Assembly (NCBI RefSeq): GCF_004114915.1
Contig: NZ_CP022219.1
Span: 2,324,501 to 2,388,500, forward strand
Source: Bradyrhizobium guangxiense
GTDB taxonomy: Bacteria > Pseudomonadota > Alphaproteobacteria > Rhizobiales > Xanthobacteraceae
Length of the DNA: 64,000 nucleotides
Direction: 5' to 3'
Below, piece after piece: positions 19,696 to 30,774 of this stretch (position 1 is its first letter; every line of letters begins with the position of its first letter). The position numbers were made by a program, and so were the translations under genes. The notes beneath the pieces were generated by a model. It ran no database searches and was not told the DNA's origin. It saw only the letters and a program-made list of their open reading frames with translations.

Positions 19696-21030
19696 ATGCC
19701 CAAGATGTTCAAGTCACTCTTCTTCCAGGTCGTCGTCGCACTCGCCGTCGGCATTGCTCTCGGCATGGCTTATCCGGACACCGCATTGCAGATGAAGCCG
19801 CTGGGCGACGGCTTCATCAAGCTCATCAAGATGCTGGTGCCGGTGATCGTGTTCTGCGTCGTCGTGCAGGGAATTTCGGCGGCCGGCGACCTTTCCAAGG
19901 TTGGAAGAGTCGGCATTCGATCGCTTCTCTACTTCGAAATCGTCACCACCGTCGCCTTGGTGTTCGGCCTCGCGCTCGCCTATTATTTCCAGCCCGGCGC
20001 CGGAATGAACATCGACCCGAGCGCGTTGGACGCCAAGGCGCTCAGCGGGTTCAGCCAGACGGCGGCCCAGGTCGCCGGCGGCGGCGTCTCCGAATTCCTG
20101 ATGAAGCTCATTCCCTCGACGCTGGTCGGCGCTTTCAGCTCCGGCGATGTTCTGCAGGTCCTGATCGTCTCGATCATGTTCGGATGTGCCGTGTCGCTGT
20201 GCGGCGAACGCGCCAAGCCGGTCGTCGATTTCGTCGAGCGCGTGAACGAGATCATCTTCAAGATGATGAACTTTGTCGTCCGGCTCGCCCCGCTCGGGGT
20301 GTTCGGCGCGATCGCCTTCACCGTCGGCAAATACGGCATCGGTTCGCTCAAGCAGCTTGGCGGCCTCGTCGCCCTGTTCTATCTGGCGGTGGTTCTGTTC
20401 GTGGTCGTCGTTCTCGGCGCGATCATGCGGATCTCCGGCTTCAGTCTGTTCAAGCTGATGGCCTATCTGCGCGAAGAGCTGATGATCGTCCTCGGCACGG
20501 CCGCCGGCGACAGCGTGCTCCCACAGACCATGCGAAAGCTCGAGCTGCTCGGGATCAAGCGATCGACCGTGGGTCTGGTGATCCCGACCGGATACTCGTT
20601 CAATCTGGATGCGTTCTCCATTTACCTGACCTTGGCGGCCGTCTTCATTGCACAAGCGACGAATACGCCGCTTGCGACGGGCGACCTCCTGGCGATCCTC
20701 GGCGTCGCGCTGCTCACCTCCAAAGGTGCCCATGGCGTTCCGGGTTCGGCGATCGTCGTGCTCGCCGCGACGTTGTCCGCCATTCCGGCCATTCCGGCGA
20801 TTGGACTGGTGCTGATCCTGTCGGTGGACTGGTTCATCGGCATCGCCCGCGCGCTGGGCAATTATGTCGGAAACTGCGTTGCGGCAGTCGTGGTCGCCTC
20901 ATGGGAGGGAGACCTCGATCACGCCAAGGCGCATCGCATCCTGAACGGCGAGATTGACCCTTCAGCCGAGAATCTGCGAGTGGATCCGGCCGGCACGGAT
21001 GGTCCCGTCGCGGGCCTGCAGACCCTCTAG
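19696..21030 (+). CDS. DctA-family (DAACS) carboxylate carrier, divergent substrate motifs
   Basis: 444-residue inner-membrane symporter of the dicarboxylate/amino acid:cation family. It follows the DctA pattern along its length (LIKMLVPVIVFCVVVQGI, GLVIPTGYSFNLD, LLTSKGAHGVPGS, ATLSAIPAIP), but the HP1 substrate loop TSSSES of E. coli DctA is TAAGDS here, NLDGT is NLDAF, and NLVGNG is NYVGNC. These changes argue against plain succinate/malate. AAGGAAGG stands before ATG 19696; the frame upstream is non-coding. It is followed by two ureide-degrading enzymes, so a ureide or oxalurate-like substrate is a reasonable guess. Confidence 0.85.
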   Translation: MPKMFKSLFFQVVVALAVGIALGMAYPDTALQMKPLGDGFIKLIKMLVPVIVFCVVVQGISAAGDLSKVGRVGIRSLLYFEIVTTVALVFGLALAYYFQPGAGMNIDPSALDAKALSGFSQTAAQVAGGGVSEFLMKLIPSTLVGAFSSGDVLQVLIVSIMFGCAVSLCGERAKPVVDFVERVNEIIFKMMNFVVRLAPLGVFGAIAFTVGKYGIGSLKQLGGLVALFYLAVVLFVVVVLGAIMRISGFSLFKLMAYLREELMIVLGTAAGDSVLPQTMRKLELLGIKRSTVGLVIPTGYSFNLDAFSIYLTLAAVFIAQATNTPLATGDLLAILGVALLTSKGAHGVPGSAIVVLAATLSAIPAIPAIGLVLILSVDWFIGIARALGNYVGNCVAAVVVASWEGDLDHAKAHRILNGEIDPSAENLRVDPAGTDGPVAGLQTL

Positions 21031-21054
21031 ACGCGGGAGTGCTTAAGTTTGGCG

Positions 21055-21555
21055 ATGGTGACACTCTCGATCGAGCCTTTGACGAAACAGGCATTCGCCC
21101 CGTTCGGCGAGGTCGTCGAGACGGAAGGGAAGACGCCGCTGTCGATCAACCAGGGCTATGCGGCGCGCTACAATGAGCTCGCCACTATCGACGTCGCCGC
21201 GGAAGGCGGGCAGGTCAATATCAGCTGGTTCGTCGCCTCGGCACGTCCCGCGCCGATCGCGATCAGACTGATGGAGCGCCATCCGCTTGGCAGCCAGATG
21301 TTCATGCCCCTCAACGGAGCGGAGTGGCTGGTCGTCGTTTGCACGGATCCTGCCGTCTCCGCGAGCTATCGGGCGTTCGCGGCAAGAGGCCACCAGGGCG
21401 TGAATTATGCCCGAAACTGCTGGCATCATCCGCTCCTGGTTCTCCAGGATACAAGCGCGTTCCTCGTCGTCGACCGCAAGGGGCATGGCGACAATCTCGA
21501 AGAATTCTGGCTGAGCGAGAAGATGCAACTCGCTCTCTGGTCGGCCGCAGGCTGA
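21055..21555 (+). CDS. allA: Ureidoglycolate lyase
   Basis: 166-residue enzyme of the AllA family, splitting ureidoglycolate into glyoxylate and urea, the last step of ureide breakdown. Recognised from the N-terminus LSIEPLTKQAFAPFGEVVE, the PLNGAEWLVVV strand and the cupin-like segment NYARNCWHHPLLVL. Starts at ATG 21055 or TTG 21049 are both possible; GGGAG at 21035 fits the TTG better by spacing. It lies 24 bases after the carrier gene and 31 before the next enzyme. Confidence 0.88.
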   Translation: MVTLSIEPLTKQAFAPFGEVVETEGKTPLSINQGYAARYNELATIDVAAEGGQVNISWFVASARPAPIAIRLMERHPLGSQMFMPLNGAEWLVVVCTDPAVSASYRAFAARGHQGVNYARNCWHHPLLVLQDTSAFLVVDRKGHGDNLEEFWLSEKMQLALWSAAG

Positions 21556-21586
21556 TACGTCCCATCGGTAACCTTCACGAGGCTTG

Positions 21587-22429
21587 ATGATGTCATCGCG
21601 CAGCTATCACATACCGCAGGGCGGGCTTCCGCCTCAGACGGATCTGCTGAGCGGCCGCGCGGTCTTCACGAACGCGTATGCCGTTATCCCCAACGGCGTG
21701 CAGCGCGATATCGTCGTCAGCCACCTGCCGCACTGGGACGACACGCGGGTCTGGGTGTTGGCGCGACCGCTCTCCGGATTCGCCGAGACGTTCTCCTACT
21801 ATCTCATGGAGATCGCGCCGGCCGGAGGAAGCCAGATGCCGGAGCCGAATAGGGATGCCGAGGGGGCGTTGTTCGTCGTGGGCGGCCGGCTCAGTCTCAA
21901 TTTGGCAGATGGTGAATTCGAGCTGAGGCCCGGCAGCTTTGCTTACGTCCCGCCCGGCTGCGCCTGGAGCATTCGCAACCGCGGCACGGGTGCGGCGCAG
22001 GTTCACTGGATCCGCAAACTGTACCAGCGCGTGCCGGGGCTGGCCGAGCCCGAGGCAATCGTGGTCAACGAAGATTCGCTCGAACCCGTACCGATGCCGG
22101 GCACGGAAGGAAGATGGGCAACCACCCGCTTCATCGATCCGGCCGACATGCGTCATGACATGCACATCAATATCGTGACGTTCGAGCCGGGGGCGACGAT
22201 TCCCTTTGCGGAGACGCATGTCATGGAGCACGGGTTGTACGTGCTCGAGGGCAAGGCGGTTTACCGTCTCAATCGCGACTGGGTGGAGGTCGAGGCCGGA
22301 GACTATATGTGGCTGCGCGCCTTCTGCCCGCAGGCCTGCTACGCAGGAGGCCCCGGCCGGTTTCGCTATCTTCTCTACAAGGACGTCAACCGGCACATGA
22401 ACCTGCGGCAGGGCCCCCCGCAGGTCTAG
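21587..22429 (+). CDS. allE: (S)-ureidoglycine aminohydrolase, bicupin
   Basis: 280-residue double-cupin enzyme of the YlbA/AllE family that converts (S)-ureidoglycine to ureidoglycolate and ammonia, directly upstream of the AllA reaction. The C-terminal cupin has the metal-site pattern PFAETHVMEHGLYVLEGKAV and an end of the CYAGGPGRFRYLLYKDVNR type, both characteristic. GAGG precedes the tandem ATGs (21587 and 21590). With AllA it would turn allantoate-derived material into glyoxylate; allantoinase and allantoate amidohydrolase are not in the window. Confidence 0.9.
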   Translation: MMSSRSYHIPQGGLPPQTDLLSGRAVFTNAYAVIPNGVQRDIVVSHLPHWDDTRVWVLARPLSGFAETFSYYLMEIAPAGGSQMPEPNRDAEGALFVVGGRLSLNLADGEFELRPGSFAYVPPGCAWSIRNRGTGAAQVHWIRKLYQRVPGLAEPEAIVVNEDSLEPVPMPGTEGRWATTRFIDPADMRHDMHINIVTFEPGATIPFAETHVMEHGLYVLEGKAVYRLNRDWVEVEAGDYMWLRAFCPQACYAGGPGRFRYLLYKDVNRHMNLRQGPPQV

Positions 22430-22530
22430 AACGTTTTCAAGCGAAGTGGGCACCGGTTCGCGTGAAGAAAACGCGTCAAAACAAGAATCTGGAGCTTCGG
22501 TTCTGATTCAATCAGAACCTAAAATGTCTA
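22426..22530. repeat. Rhizobial intergenic palindromic element
   Basis: The stretch from CTAGAACGTTTTC through GGTTCGCGTGAAGAAAACGCG to the perfect hairpin GGTTCTGATT-C-AATCAGAACC (22499-22519) is a repeat familiar from rhizobial chromosomes. Its first bases form the stop codon region of allE. It lies between convergent genes and may act as a terminator for both. Confidence 0.75.
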
Positions 22531-22563
22531 GCCTGCGCCGTGCTGCCGCAGTTCCGCTGTGAG

Positions 22564-23118
22564 CTAATCGATCGCGGTGCGCGAGCGGCGGTGGCTGCTC
22601 TGAAGCTCGGGATAGCCGGTCAGCATCAGCTTGTCGGCGCGCACGCCCCAGCTCTCCAGGCGGTCGAGGAAGCTCATGCCGAGCAGGTTGGTCTTCATCT
22701 GACCGCGCTGGACGACGAGGGCCGGCACCGATTTCTCGACGAGATGACCGACGGAAACACGGTCGAGCGTGAGACGGGCCGCTTTGGTATGGCCGCCCGC
22801 GGTTTCGAGGTCGACATCGTATTCGAGCATCTCGAGCGGCAATCCGATGGCTTTCGCGGTTTCCCAGGTCAGCACCACCGAGGTCGCACCCGTATCGATT
22901 ACCATCGGTGCCGCGACACCGTTGATCTTCGCACGCAGCGCGAATTCGCCGCCTTGGCCGCGCGGAATCTGCACGGCGGGAGCAGGCGCCACCGTCTGCG
23001 CCCGGAAGATGTGCGAGACCTTGTGGCCGGCGCGCGCGATTTGCTCGGGATCGCCATAGGCGACGACCGCGCCTGCCGTGCCGGCGAGCATGACGAAAAC
23101 GAGCAGGAAGCGGATCAT
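22564..23118 (-). CDS. Retropepsin-like aspartic protease, exported
   Basis: 184-residue protein with an N-terminal hydrophobic segment (FLLVFVMLAGTAGAVVA) and a single retropepsin-like domain. The catalytic motif is D75 in MVIDTGATSVVLTWETA; the second signature is MKTNLLGMSFLDRL. It fits the clan AA, TIGR02281-type family of alphaproteobacteria, anchored in or exported across the inner membrane. Substrate unknown. It is read in the same direction as, and 28 bases after, the DUF1289 gene. Confidence 0.85.
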   Translation of the reverse strand: MIRFLLVFVMLAGTAGAVVAYGDPEQIARAGHKVSHIFRAQTVAPAPAVQIPRGQGGEFALRAKINGVAAPMVIDTGATSVVLTWETAKAIGLPLEMLEYDVDLETAGGHTKAARLTLDRVSVGHLVEKSVPALVVQRGQMKTNLLGMSFLDRLESWGVRADKLMLTGYPELQSSHRRSRTAID

Positions 23119-23146
23119 TGCGCGCCTCCCAAGGCGCGCAGGCCGG

Positions 23147-23350
23147 TCAGGAGCGCTTCGGCGATGGCGCGATCGGCTCCAGTCCGGCTTCCGTCATGCG
23201 TGCCGGCAACAGGGTCATGAGCGGGAGCCGTTCCGCGCTGTCCATGGCGTGCCAGCGCGCGATCTCGGGCAAGGTCCGGCCGCAGCCGAAGCACAGCTTG
23301 GTCCTGGGATCGATCATGCAGACGGCGACGCACGGCGTTTCTTTGCTCAT
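23147..23350 (-). CDS. DUF1289 small Cys-rich protein
   Basis: 67-residue protein with the DUF1289 pattern: TPCVAVCMIDPRTKLCFGCGRTL-type spacing of four Cys, then EIARWHAMDSAER. The Cys set suggests a metal or Fe-S site; function unknown. I choose ATG 23350 (MSKETPC...), the Met directly before the conserved region; a longer frame to 23386 adds nothing conserved. It probably shares a transcript with the aspartic protease. Confidence 0.82.
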   Translation of the reverse strand: MSKETPCVAVCMIDPRTKLCFGCGRTLPEIARWHAMDSAERLPLMTLLPARMTEAGLEPIAPSPKRS

Positions 23351-23394
23351 TCGGACATAGTGGGGGATTGTCGGGCATGTCTGCAAGCATCTGG

Positions 23395-24990
23395 TTAAGA
23401 GCCCGTGCCTGCGCTCATGATCGGCTTATGACGCGGCCGGCGCTTCTCGTCGGGCAGTACGGAACTTTCCGGCTGGAGCGGTGGAGAATCATCGGACAAC
23501 GGCGCAAGCGCGCTCATCACGCGCTCCGGCGGGAAGGTGACGATCACCTCGGTGCCGATGCGCAGCTTCGATTTCAGCGTGAACGTGCCGCCATGCAGGT
23601 CGATCAGATTCTTGGCGATCGGCAGGCCGAGACCGGCGCCCTGTTCGGCCGATTTGATCGAGTTGGACCCCTGGCCGAAAGAGGCGAGCACGACAGGGAT
23701 TTCGTCCTCGGGAATGCCGGAGCCGGTATCCTTCACCGAGAGATATTGCCCGCCCGAAGCAGTCCAGCCGGCCTTGAGCCAGATCTCGCCGCCCTGCGGG
23801 GTGAACTTGATCGAGTTGGAAATCAGGTTGAGCACGACCTGACGGATCGCGCGCTCGTCGGCCCAGAGCCGCGGCATGGCCTGCTCGAACACTTCGTGGA
23901 TGGTGATGCCGCGACTGGAGGCACGCAGCTTCATCAGATGATGGCAGTCGGCGACGATACCGACCAGCGACACCGCCTCCTCGTTGAGCTCGTAGCGGCC
24001 GGCCTCGATCCGCGACAGGTCGAGGATCTCGTTGATCAGGTTGAGGAGGTGGACGCCCGAATTGTGGATGTCGGCGGAATATTCCTTGTACACCGGCACG
24101 GCATGCGCGCCGAAGATCTCGCTTTTCATCACCTCGGAGAAGCCGAGGATCGCGTTGAGCGGGGTGCGCAGCTCGTGGCTCATCTGCGCGAGGAAGCGCG
24201 ACTTGGCGACGTTGGCGGATTCGGCGCGGTGGCGGGCCTCATCCGAGATCGCCTTGGCCTGTTCGAGCTCGCCGATCAGCGCGTCCTTTTCGGCGCGCGC
24301 CTCCAGCGTGGCGAAGGTGGAGGAGTGCAGCCGATGCGCCAGCAGCACGAAATAGCCTTCGGCGGCGAGCGCCAGCGCGGCCAGGATGTAATTGTCCAGC
24401 GAGCCCGTTATCGCGAAGCTCAGCGCCATGGCGACCGCGACCGGCGCGGTGGCGGCAAGCGCTGCGATCGGCAGGTTGGCGGCAAGCATGCTCGATACTG
24501 CGATCACCAGCAGCATCAGGAACATCATCAGCGTTTCCGTGACCATGTCGAGCACGGGATGGATCAGGATCGCCATCCAACACAAGCCGTAGAGCAGGTC
24601 GAGCACGACGAAGCGTGTCCGCCACGCCCGGGTCGCCGTGGGCGAGGCGGGCTCGGTGAGGAAGCGCCGGCAACTACGGATCATGGCGCCGTGGATGCAG
24701 AGCATGCCGGCAGTCCAGGCAGCAGCCGGGATTGGCTGCATCCACAGGCCGAACAGCACGCCGGTCGCCACCACCAGCAGCATCACGACATAGGACGCCG
24801 ACAGCCGCGTCTGGGCGTATTGGCGCAGCATCTCGGCGTCGAAGGCCGGCCGGGTTCCGCTGGTCGACGTTAACTTGTCGCGCGCCTCGCGCACCCGCTG
24901 CGCCGCAGCCCTTCGGCTGCTCGCCGATGGAGCGCTCACCGGCTCGGCCGGAAGCTGCACAACCTCAGGCTTTTCAGCGGGGTTACTCAT
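23395..24990 (-). CDS. Membrane sensor histidine kinase (PleC/DivJ-like)
   Basis: 531-residue kinase. It has a soluble N-terminal 60 residues, about six hydrophobic segments between residues 65 and 220, a coiled linker, a phosphoacceptor helix with H272 in FLAQMSHELRTPLNAILGFSE, and a catalytic domain (NLISNSIKF, DTGSGI, GAGLGLPIAKNLI). The H-box type resembles PleC/DivJ/PdhS kinases of alphaproteobacterial cell-cycle signalling, which is a resemblance only. No response regulator lies beside it. An upstream Met (25035) is an alternative start; 24990 begins MSNPAEKPEVV. Confidence 0.87.
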   Translation of the reverse strand: MSNPAEKPEVVQLPAEPVSAPSASSRRAAAQRVREARDKLTSTSGTRPAFDAEMLRQYAQTRLSASYVVMLLVVATGVLFGLWMQPIPAAAWTAGMLCIHGAMIRSCRRFLTEPASPTATRAWRTRFVVLDLLYGLCWMAILIHPVLDMVTETLMMFLMLLVIAVSSMLAANLPIAALAATAPVAVAMALSFAITGSLDNYILAALALAAEGYFVLLAHRLHSSTFATLEARAEKDALIGELEQAKAISDEARHRAESANVAKSRFLAQMSHELRTPLNAILGFSEVMKSEIFGAHAVPVYKEYSADIHNSGVHLLNLINEILDLSRIEAGRYELNEEAVSLVGIVADCHHLMKLRASSRGITIHEVFEQAMPRLWADERAIRQVVLNLISNSIKFTPQGGEIWLKAGWTASGGQYLSVKDTGSGIPEDEIPVVLASFGQGSNSIKSAEQGAGLGLPIAKNLIDLHGGTFTLKSKLRIGTEVIVTFPPERVMSALAPLSDDSPPLQPESSVLPDEKRRPRHKPIMSAGTGS

Positions 24991-25127
24991 CAAGCAACAC
25001 GATTCCTGCCCGCGCCGGACGCGGGCCTTCTGCATTGTCTATCTCTGGCAAGAAATCCTTAAGAGGTGACTTAAGGAGCTAAAGAATTACGTTAACCCGG
25101 CGTTAATTTGGACCTCGCCGGTTCCGT

Positions 25128-26408
25128 TCAATGCAACGCCGCGTGCTGCGCGATGTAGACCATCGCTCCCGCCAGATAGCCCACGAGCGCGGGGCCTGCG
25201 ATGCGGCGGGCGTACCAGAAGAACTCGATCTTCTCGAGGCCCATGGCGGCGACGCCCGCCGCCGAGCCGATGATCAGGATCGAGCCGCCGGTGCCGGCGC
25301 AATAGGCGATGAACTCCCAGATGAAGCTGTCCGGGGGGTACTGCACCAGATTGTACATGCCCATCGTGGCCGCGACGAGCGGCACGTTGTCGATGATGGC
25401 GCTCAAGAGACCGAGCAGGATGACGATGATGTCGAGGCGACCGACCGTGGCGTCGAGCCATTTCGCCAGCAGCTCGAGGACGCGGGCGTGCTCCAGGCAG
25501 GCGACGGCCATGAGGATGCCGACGAAGAACACGATCGAGCTCATGTCGATGCGCGTCAGCGCATGGACGAGGGTGAGGGGACGGCGCACATCCTCGTCCT
25601 TGTGGCGGTGGACGATCTCGCCGACCAGCCAGAGGATGCCCAGCCCGAACAGGATACCCATGAAGGGCGCAAGGTGCGTCACGGCCTTGAAAACCGGAAC
25701 GGCAACCAAGGTACCGAGACCGAGATAGAACATCAAATTGCGCTCGAACAGCTCAACCCTGAGAGCCTGCGCTTGTCGCTGTAGCGGCGGGACGATGTCC
25801 TTGCCCTTGAGCGAATAGCCGATGATGAGCAGCGGTATCAGCAGGTTGAGCAGTGACGGCAGGAACACCGACTTCATGATGCTGACGGGAGTGATCTGAC
25901 CTCCGATCCAGAGCATGGTCGTGGTGACGTCGCCGATCACGGTCCAGGCACCGCCGGCATTGGCGGCAATCACGATGATGGACGCAAACAGCAGGCGATC
26001 GCTCTTGTTGCCGATCAGCTTCTGGATCAGCGAGATCATCACGATGGTGGTCGTCAGATTGTCGAGGATTGCGCTCAGGAAGAACGTCACGAAGCCGATG
26101 ATCCACATCAGCGTAGTCTGCTTCGTGGTGCGGATGATCGAGGTGATGACTTCGAAGCCGTTGTGGGCGTCGATCACCTCGACGATCGTCATGGCGCCGA
26201 TCAGGAAGAAGACGATCTGCGCGGTCGAGGCGACAGATTCGTCGAGCTGGTGGTTGACGAGCGAGGCGTCGCCGACGGACAGCGCGTAGATGGTCCAGAG
26301 CAGGCCCGCTCCCAGCAGAGCCGAGGCGCTCTTGTTGACGCCGAGCGGATGTTCAAGCGCGATGGCAGCATACGCAACGATGAAAACGGCGGCTATCACG
26401 CTCAGCAA
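25128..26408 (-). CDS. nhaD: Sodium:proton antiporter, NhaD type
   Basis: 426-residue membrane protein of the ion transporter superfamily, about 12 hydrophobic segments. NhaD-like motifs include FFLSAILDNLTTTIVMISL, ANAGGAWTVIGDVTTTMLWI, LLSAIIDNVPLVAATMGMY and AGTGGSILIIGSAAGVAAMG. The best start is TTG 26408, preceded by GGGGGGA at six bases; frames further upstream (to 26522) lack membrane or conserved sequence. It should move Na+ or Li+ out against protons. It is followed by a short AT-rich spacer. Confidence 0.85.
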   Translation of the reverse strand: MLSVIAAVFIVAYAAIALEHPLGVNKSASALLGAGLLWTIYALSVGDASLVNHQLDESVASTAQIVFFLIGAMTIVEVIDAHNGFEVITSIIRTTKQTTLMWIIGFVTFFLSAILDNLTTTIVMISLIQKLIGNKSDRLLFASIIVIAANAGGAWTVIGDVTTTMLWIGGQITPVSIMKSVFLPSLLNLLIPLLIIGYSLKGKDIVPPLQRQAQALRVELFERNLMFYLGLGTLVAVPVFKAVTHLAPFMGILFGLGILWLVGEIVHRHKDEDVRRPLTLVHALTRIDMSSIVFFVGILMAVACLEHARVLELLAKWLDATVGRLDIIVILLGLLSAIIDNVPLVAATMGMYNLVQYPPDSFIWEFIAYCAGTGGSILIIGSAAGVAAMGLEKIEFFWYARRIAGPALVGYLAGAMVYIAQHAALH

Positions 26409-26525
26409 GTCAGTCCCCCCGGAATTCGTTCTCGGCTCAATGCGCTTGTCAGGCCTTCGCGGCGCCGGCGCGGCGTCAAGGCCCGTGTCGGTCGCCGCTG
26501 CCCGGCAGCGACCGTCTCGCACTCT

Positions 26526-27398
26526 TCAGCGTTGCAGGCGCGCGAGCAGGCTCGACGTGTCCCAGCGCTTGCCGCCCATCTTCTCGACCTCGGAATAGAA
26601 CTGATCGACCAGTGCGGTGACGGGCAGGTTGGCGCCGTTGCGGCGGGCTTCAGCCAGCGAGATCGAGAGGTCCTTGCGCATCCATTCGACCGCGAAGCCG
26701 AAATCGTACTTGCCCTCGTTCATGGTCTTGTAGCGATTCTCCATCTGCCAGGACTGCGCGGCTCCTTTCGAGATGGTCTCGATCACTGCGGCGACGTCAA
26801 GGCCGCTCTTCTTGGCGAAATGGATGCCCTCCGAGAGACCCTGCACCAGACCGGCGATGCAGATCTGGTTGACCATCTTGGTCAGCTGGCCGCTTCCGGC
26901 GGGCCCGAGCAGCTTGCACATCCGCGCATAGGCGCCCGTGATGATCGGCTCGGCGCCGGAATAGGCATCCTGCGTGCCGCCGCACATCACCGTCAGAACG
27001 CCGTTCTCGGCGCCGGCCTGGCCGCCGGAGACCGGCGCATCGACGAATTTGAAGCCGGCCTTGGTGGCGGCTGCGTCCAGCTCACGGGCGACCTCGGCGG
27101 AGGCGGTGGTGTGGTCGACGAAGGTCGCCCCCTTTTTCATGCCGGCGAAGGCTGCGTCGGCGCCGATCGTGACCGCGCGCAGATCGTTGTCGTTGCCGAC
27201 GCAGCACATCACGAAATCCTGACCTTCGGCGGCGGCCTTCGGGGTTGGTGCGGTCTTGCCGCCGAACTTGTCGGCCCATTCCTTCGCCTTGGCCGCGGTG
27301 CGGTTGTAGACGGTGACCTCATGGCCCCCTTTTTTCACGAGGTGTCCGGCCATGGGGAAGCCCATCACGCCGAGACCGAGGAAAGCGACTTTAGCCAT
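26526..27398 (-). CDS. NAD(P)-dependent beta-hydroxyacid dehydrogenase (3-hydroxyisobutyrate dehydrogenase-like)
   Basis: 290-residue enzyme of the 6-phosphogluconate/3-hydroxyisobutyrate dehydrogenase family. The Rossmann start is VAFLGLGVMGFPMAGHLVKK, the substrate loop DAPVSGGQAGAENG, and the catalytic Lys lies in GSGQLTKMVNQ. The family also includes tartronate semialdehyde and succinic semialdehyde reductases, so the substrate is open. Start at ATG 27398 with AAGG eight bases upstream. The VOC gene is divergent. Confidence 0.9.
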   Translation of the reverse strand: MAKVAFLGLGVMGFPMAGHLVKKGGHEVTVYNRTAAKAKEWADKFGGKTAPTPKAAAEGQDFVMCCVGNDNDLRAVTIGADAAFAGMKKGATFVDHTTASAEVARELDAAATKAGFKFVDAPVSGGQAGAENGVLTVMCGGTQDAYSGAEPIITGAYARMCKLLGPAGSGQLTKMVNQICIAGLVQGLSEGIHFAKKSGLDVAAVIETISKGAAQSWQMENRYKTMNEGKYDFGFAVEWMRKDLSISLAEARRNGANLPVTALVDQFYSEVEKMGGKRWDTSSLLARLQR

Positions 27399-27594
27399 GT
27401 GTGGTACCTTGTCCGTAGTTTTGAGTTTTACGGTTGTAGCCGGGAGGGCGCCGGGCGGCGTCCTCGAAGTTCCGCTGCGAGGGCGGACCGGAGGCGCACC
27501 ATAAACCGTTAAGCCGGGAGGGCAACGGCTTCGTTTGGCGGCCCCCTGTGCTAGGATGGCGGGACCTAAGGACTTCGAAAAAGGGAGCGAGAGC

Positions 27595-28032
27595 ATGGGC
27601 GGTGTGAGCGTTGGCGTCCTCGATCATTTCAACATCCGGACCCGGAATCTGGCCGAGACCGTCCGCTTCTACGAGGACGTGCTGGGCCTGGAAAAAGGCG
27701 CCCGGCCAAATTTCGCCTTCCCCGGCGCCTGGATGTACAGCGAGGGCAAGGCGGTGGTGCACCTCGTCGATATTTCTGCGACGGCCGAGGCACAAAAGCC
27801 GGATTCCGGCGTCGTCCATCATGTCGCCTTTGTCAGTCGCGGCTTCGATGGCATGAAGCAGCGGCTGGCGTCCAAGGGGATAAAGTTCGACTCCCGCCAG
27901 GTGCCTGGCGGCGACCTCTGGCAGATCTTTGTTCACGATCCCAACGGGGTCATGATCGAGCTGAATTACGAGGCCGCCAGGGAGCAGGGGGCCGCGCCCG
28001 CCGAGATGGCTGACGATATCGGCAGGCAGTAG
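27595..28032 (+). CDS. VOC-family (glyoxalase/dioxygenase fold) protein
   Basis: 145-residue protein with the vicinal oxygen chelate fold: VGVLDHFNIRTRNLAETVRF at the start, a central VVHHVAFVSRGFDGM and FVHDPNGVMIELNYE at the end, giving His/His/Glu metal ligands. Such proteins include lactoylglutathione lyase, fosfomycin resistance enzymes and dioxygenases; the substrate cannot be told. AAGGGAG stands eight bases before ATG 27595. Confidence 0.88.
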   Translation: MGGVSVGVLDHFNIRTRNLAETVRFYEDVLGLEKGARPNFAFPGAWMYSEGKAVVHLVDISATAEAQKPDSGVVHHVAFVSRGFDGMKQRLASKGIKFDSRQVPGGDLWQIFVHDPNGVMIELNYEAAREQGAAPAEMADDIGRQ

Positions 28033-28047
28033 CCTTTTGGGCGTTTC

Positions 28048-28147
28048 CGCTCTAATGGGGCATCCTAAAGTCTCGAGCCTGACCTTGCTGAAGAGCCGCT
28101 CCACGCGTTGCGCAGGGGCGGCCCGCCGGGTCCGGATCAGGCTCCGT
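28048..28147. repeat. Degenerate palindromic element before the Mrp gene
   Basis: Terminal arms GAGCCTGA (28075-28082) and TCAGGCTC (28137-28144) are perfect complements, and the inner text (GCTCCACGCGTTGCGC, GGCGGCCC-CCGGGTCCG) matches the element at 43342-43409 at many places. Both copies sit just before a gene. The ribosome site of the next gene follows immediately. Confidence 0.6.
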
Positions 28148-28161
28148 TCAGGAGATGCACT

Positions 28162-30607
<2,446 letters not shown>

Positions 30608-30635
30608 TCGCCTCGTCCGAAAGTCGCAAAACCGG

Positions 30636-30667
30636 AAAGCCCGGCCTCCACGGAGGCCGGGCTTTTT
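30636..30667 (+). terminator. Rho-independent terminator after receptor copy 1
   Basis: A near-perfect hairpin (AAAGCCCGGCCTCC paired with GGAGGCCGGGCTTT around a two-base centre) is followed by TTTTTCTTT. It separates the two receptor genes, so copy 2 probably has its own promoter or depends on read-through. Confidence 0.85.
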
Positions 30668-30774
30668 CTTTGCCGCAGTGCGATCGGGATGGAATTAGGC
30701 CGCGGCTTGCGTCATGGTGGTGTCAAGCCTCGGCAAGAAGGCTCACAATCACTGGTACATCAGGGCAGGAAATC

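Noticed and set aside
23368..24873. Open frame of 501 codons antisense to the membrane histidine kinase
   Set aside because: Shadow frame, rich in His, Arg and Gly, with no domain.
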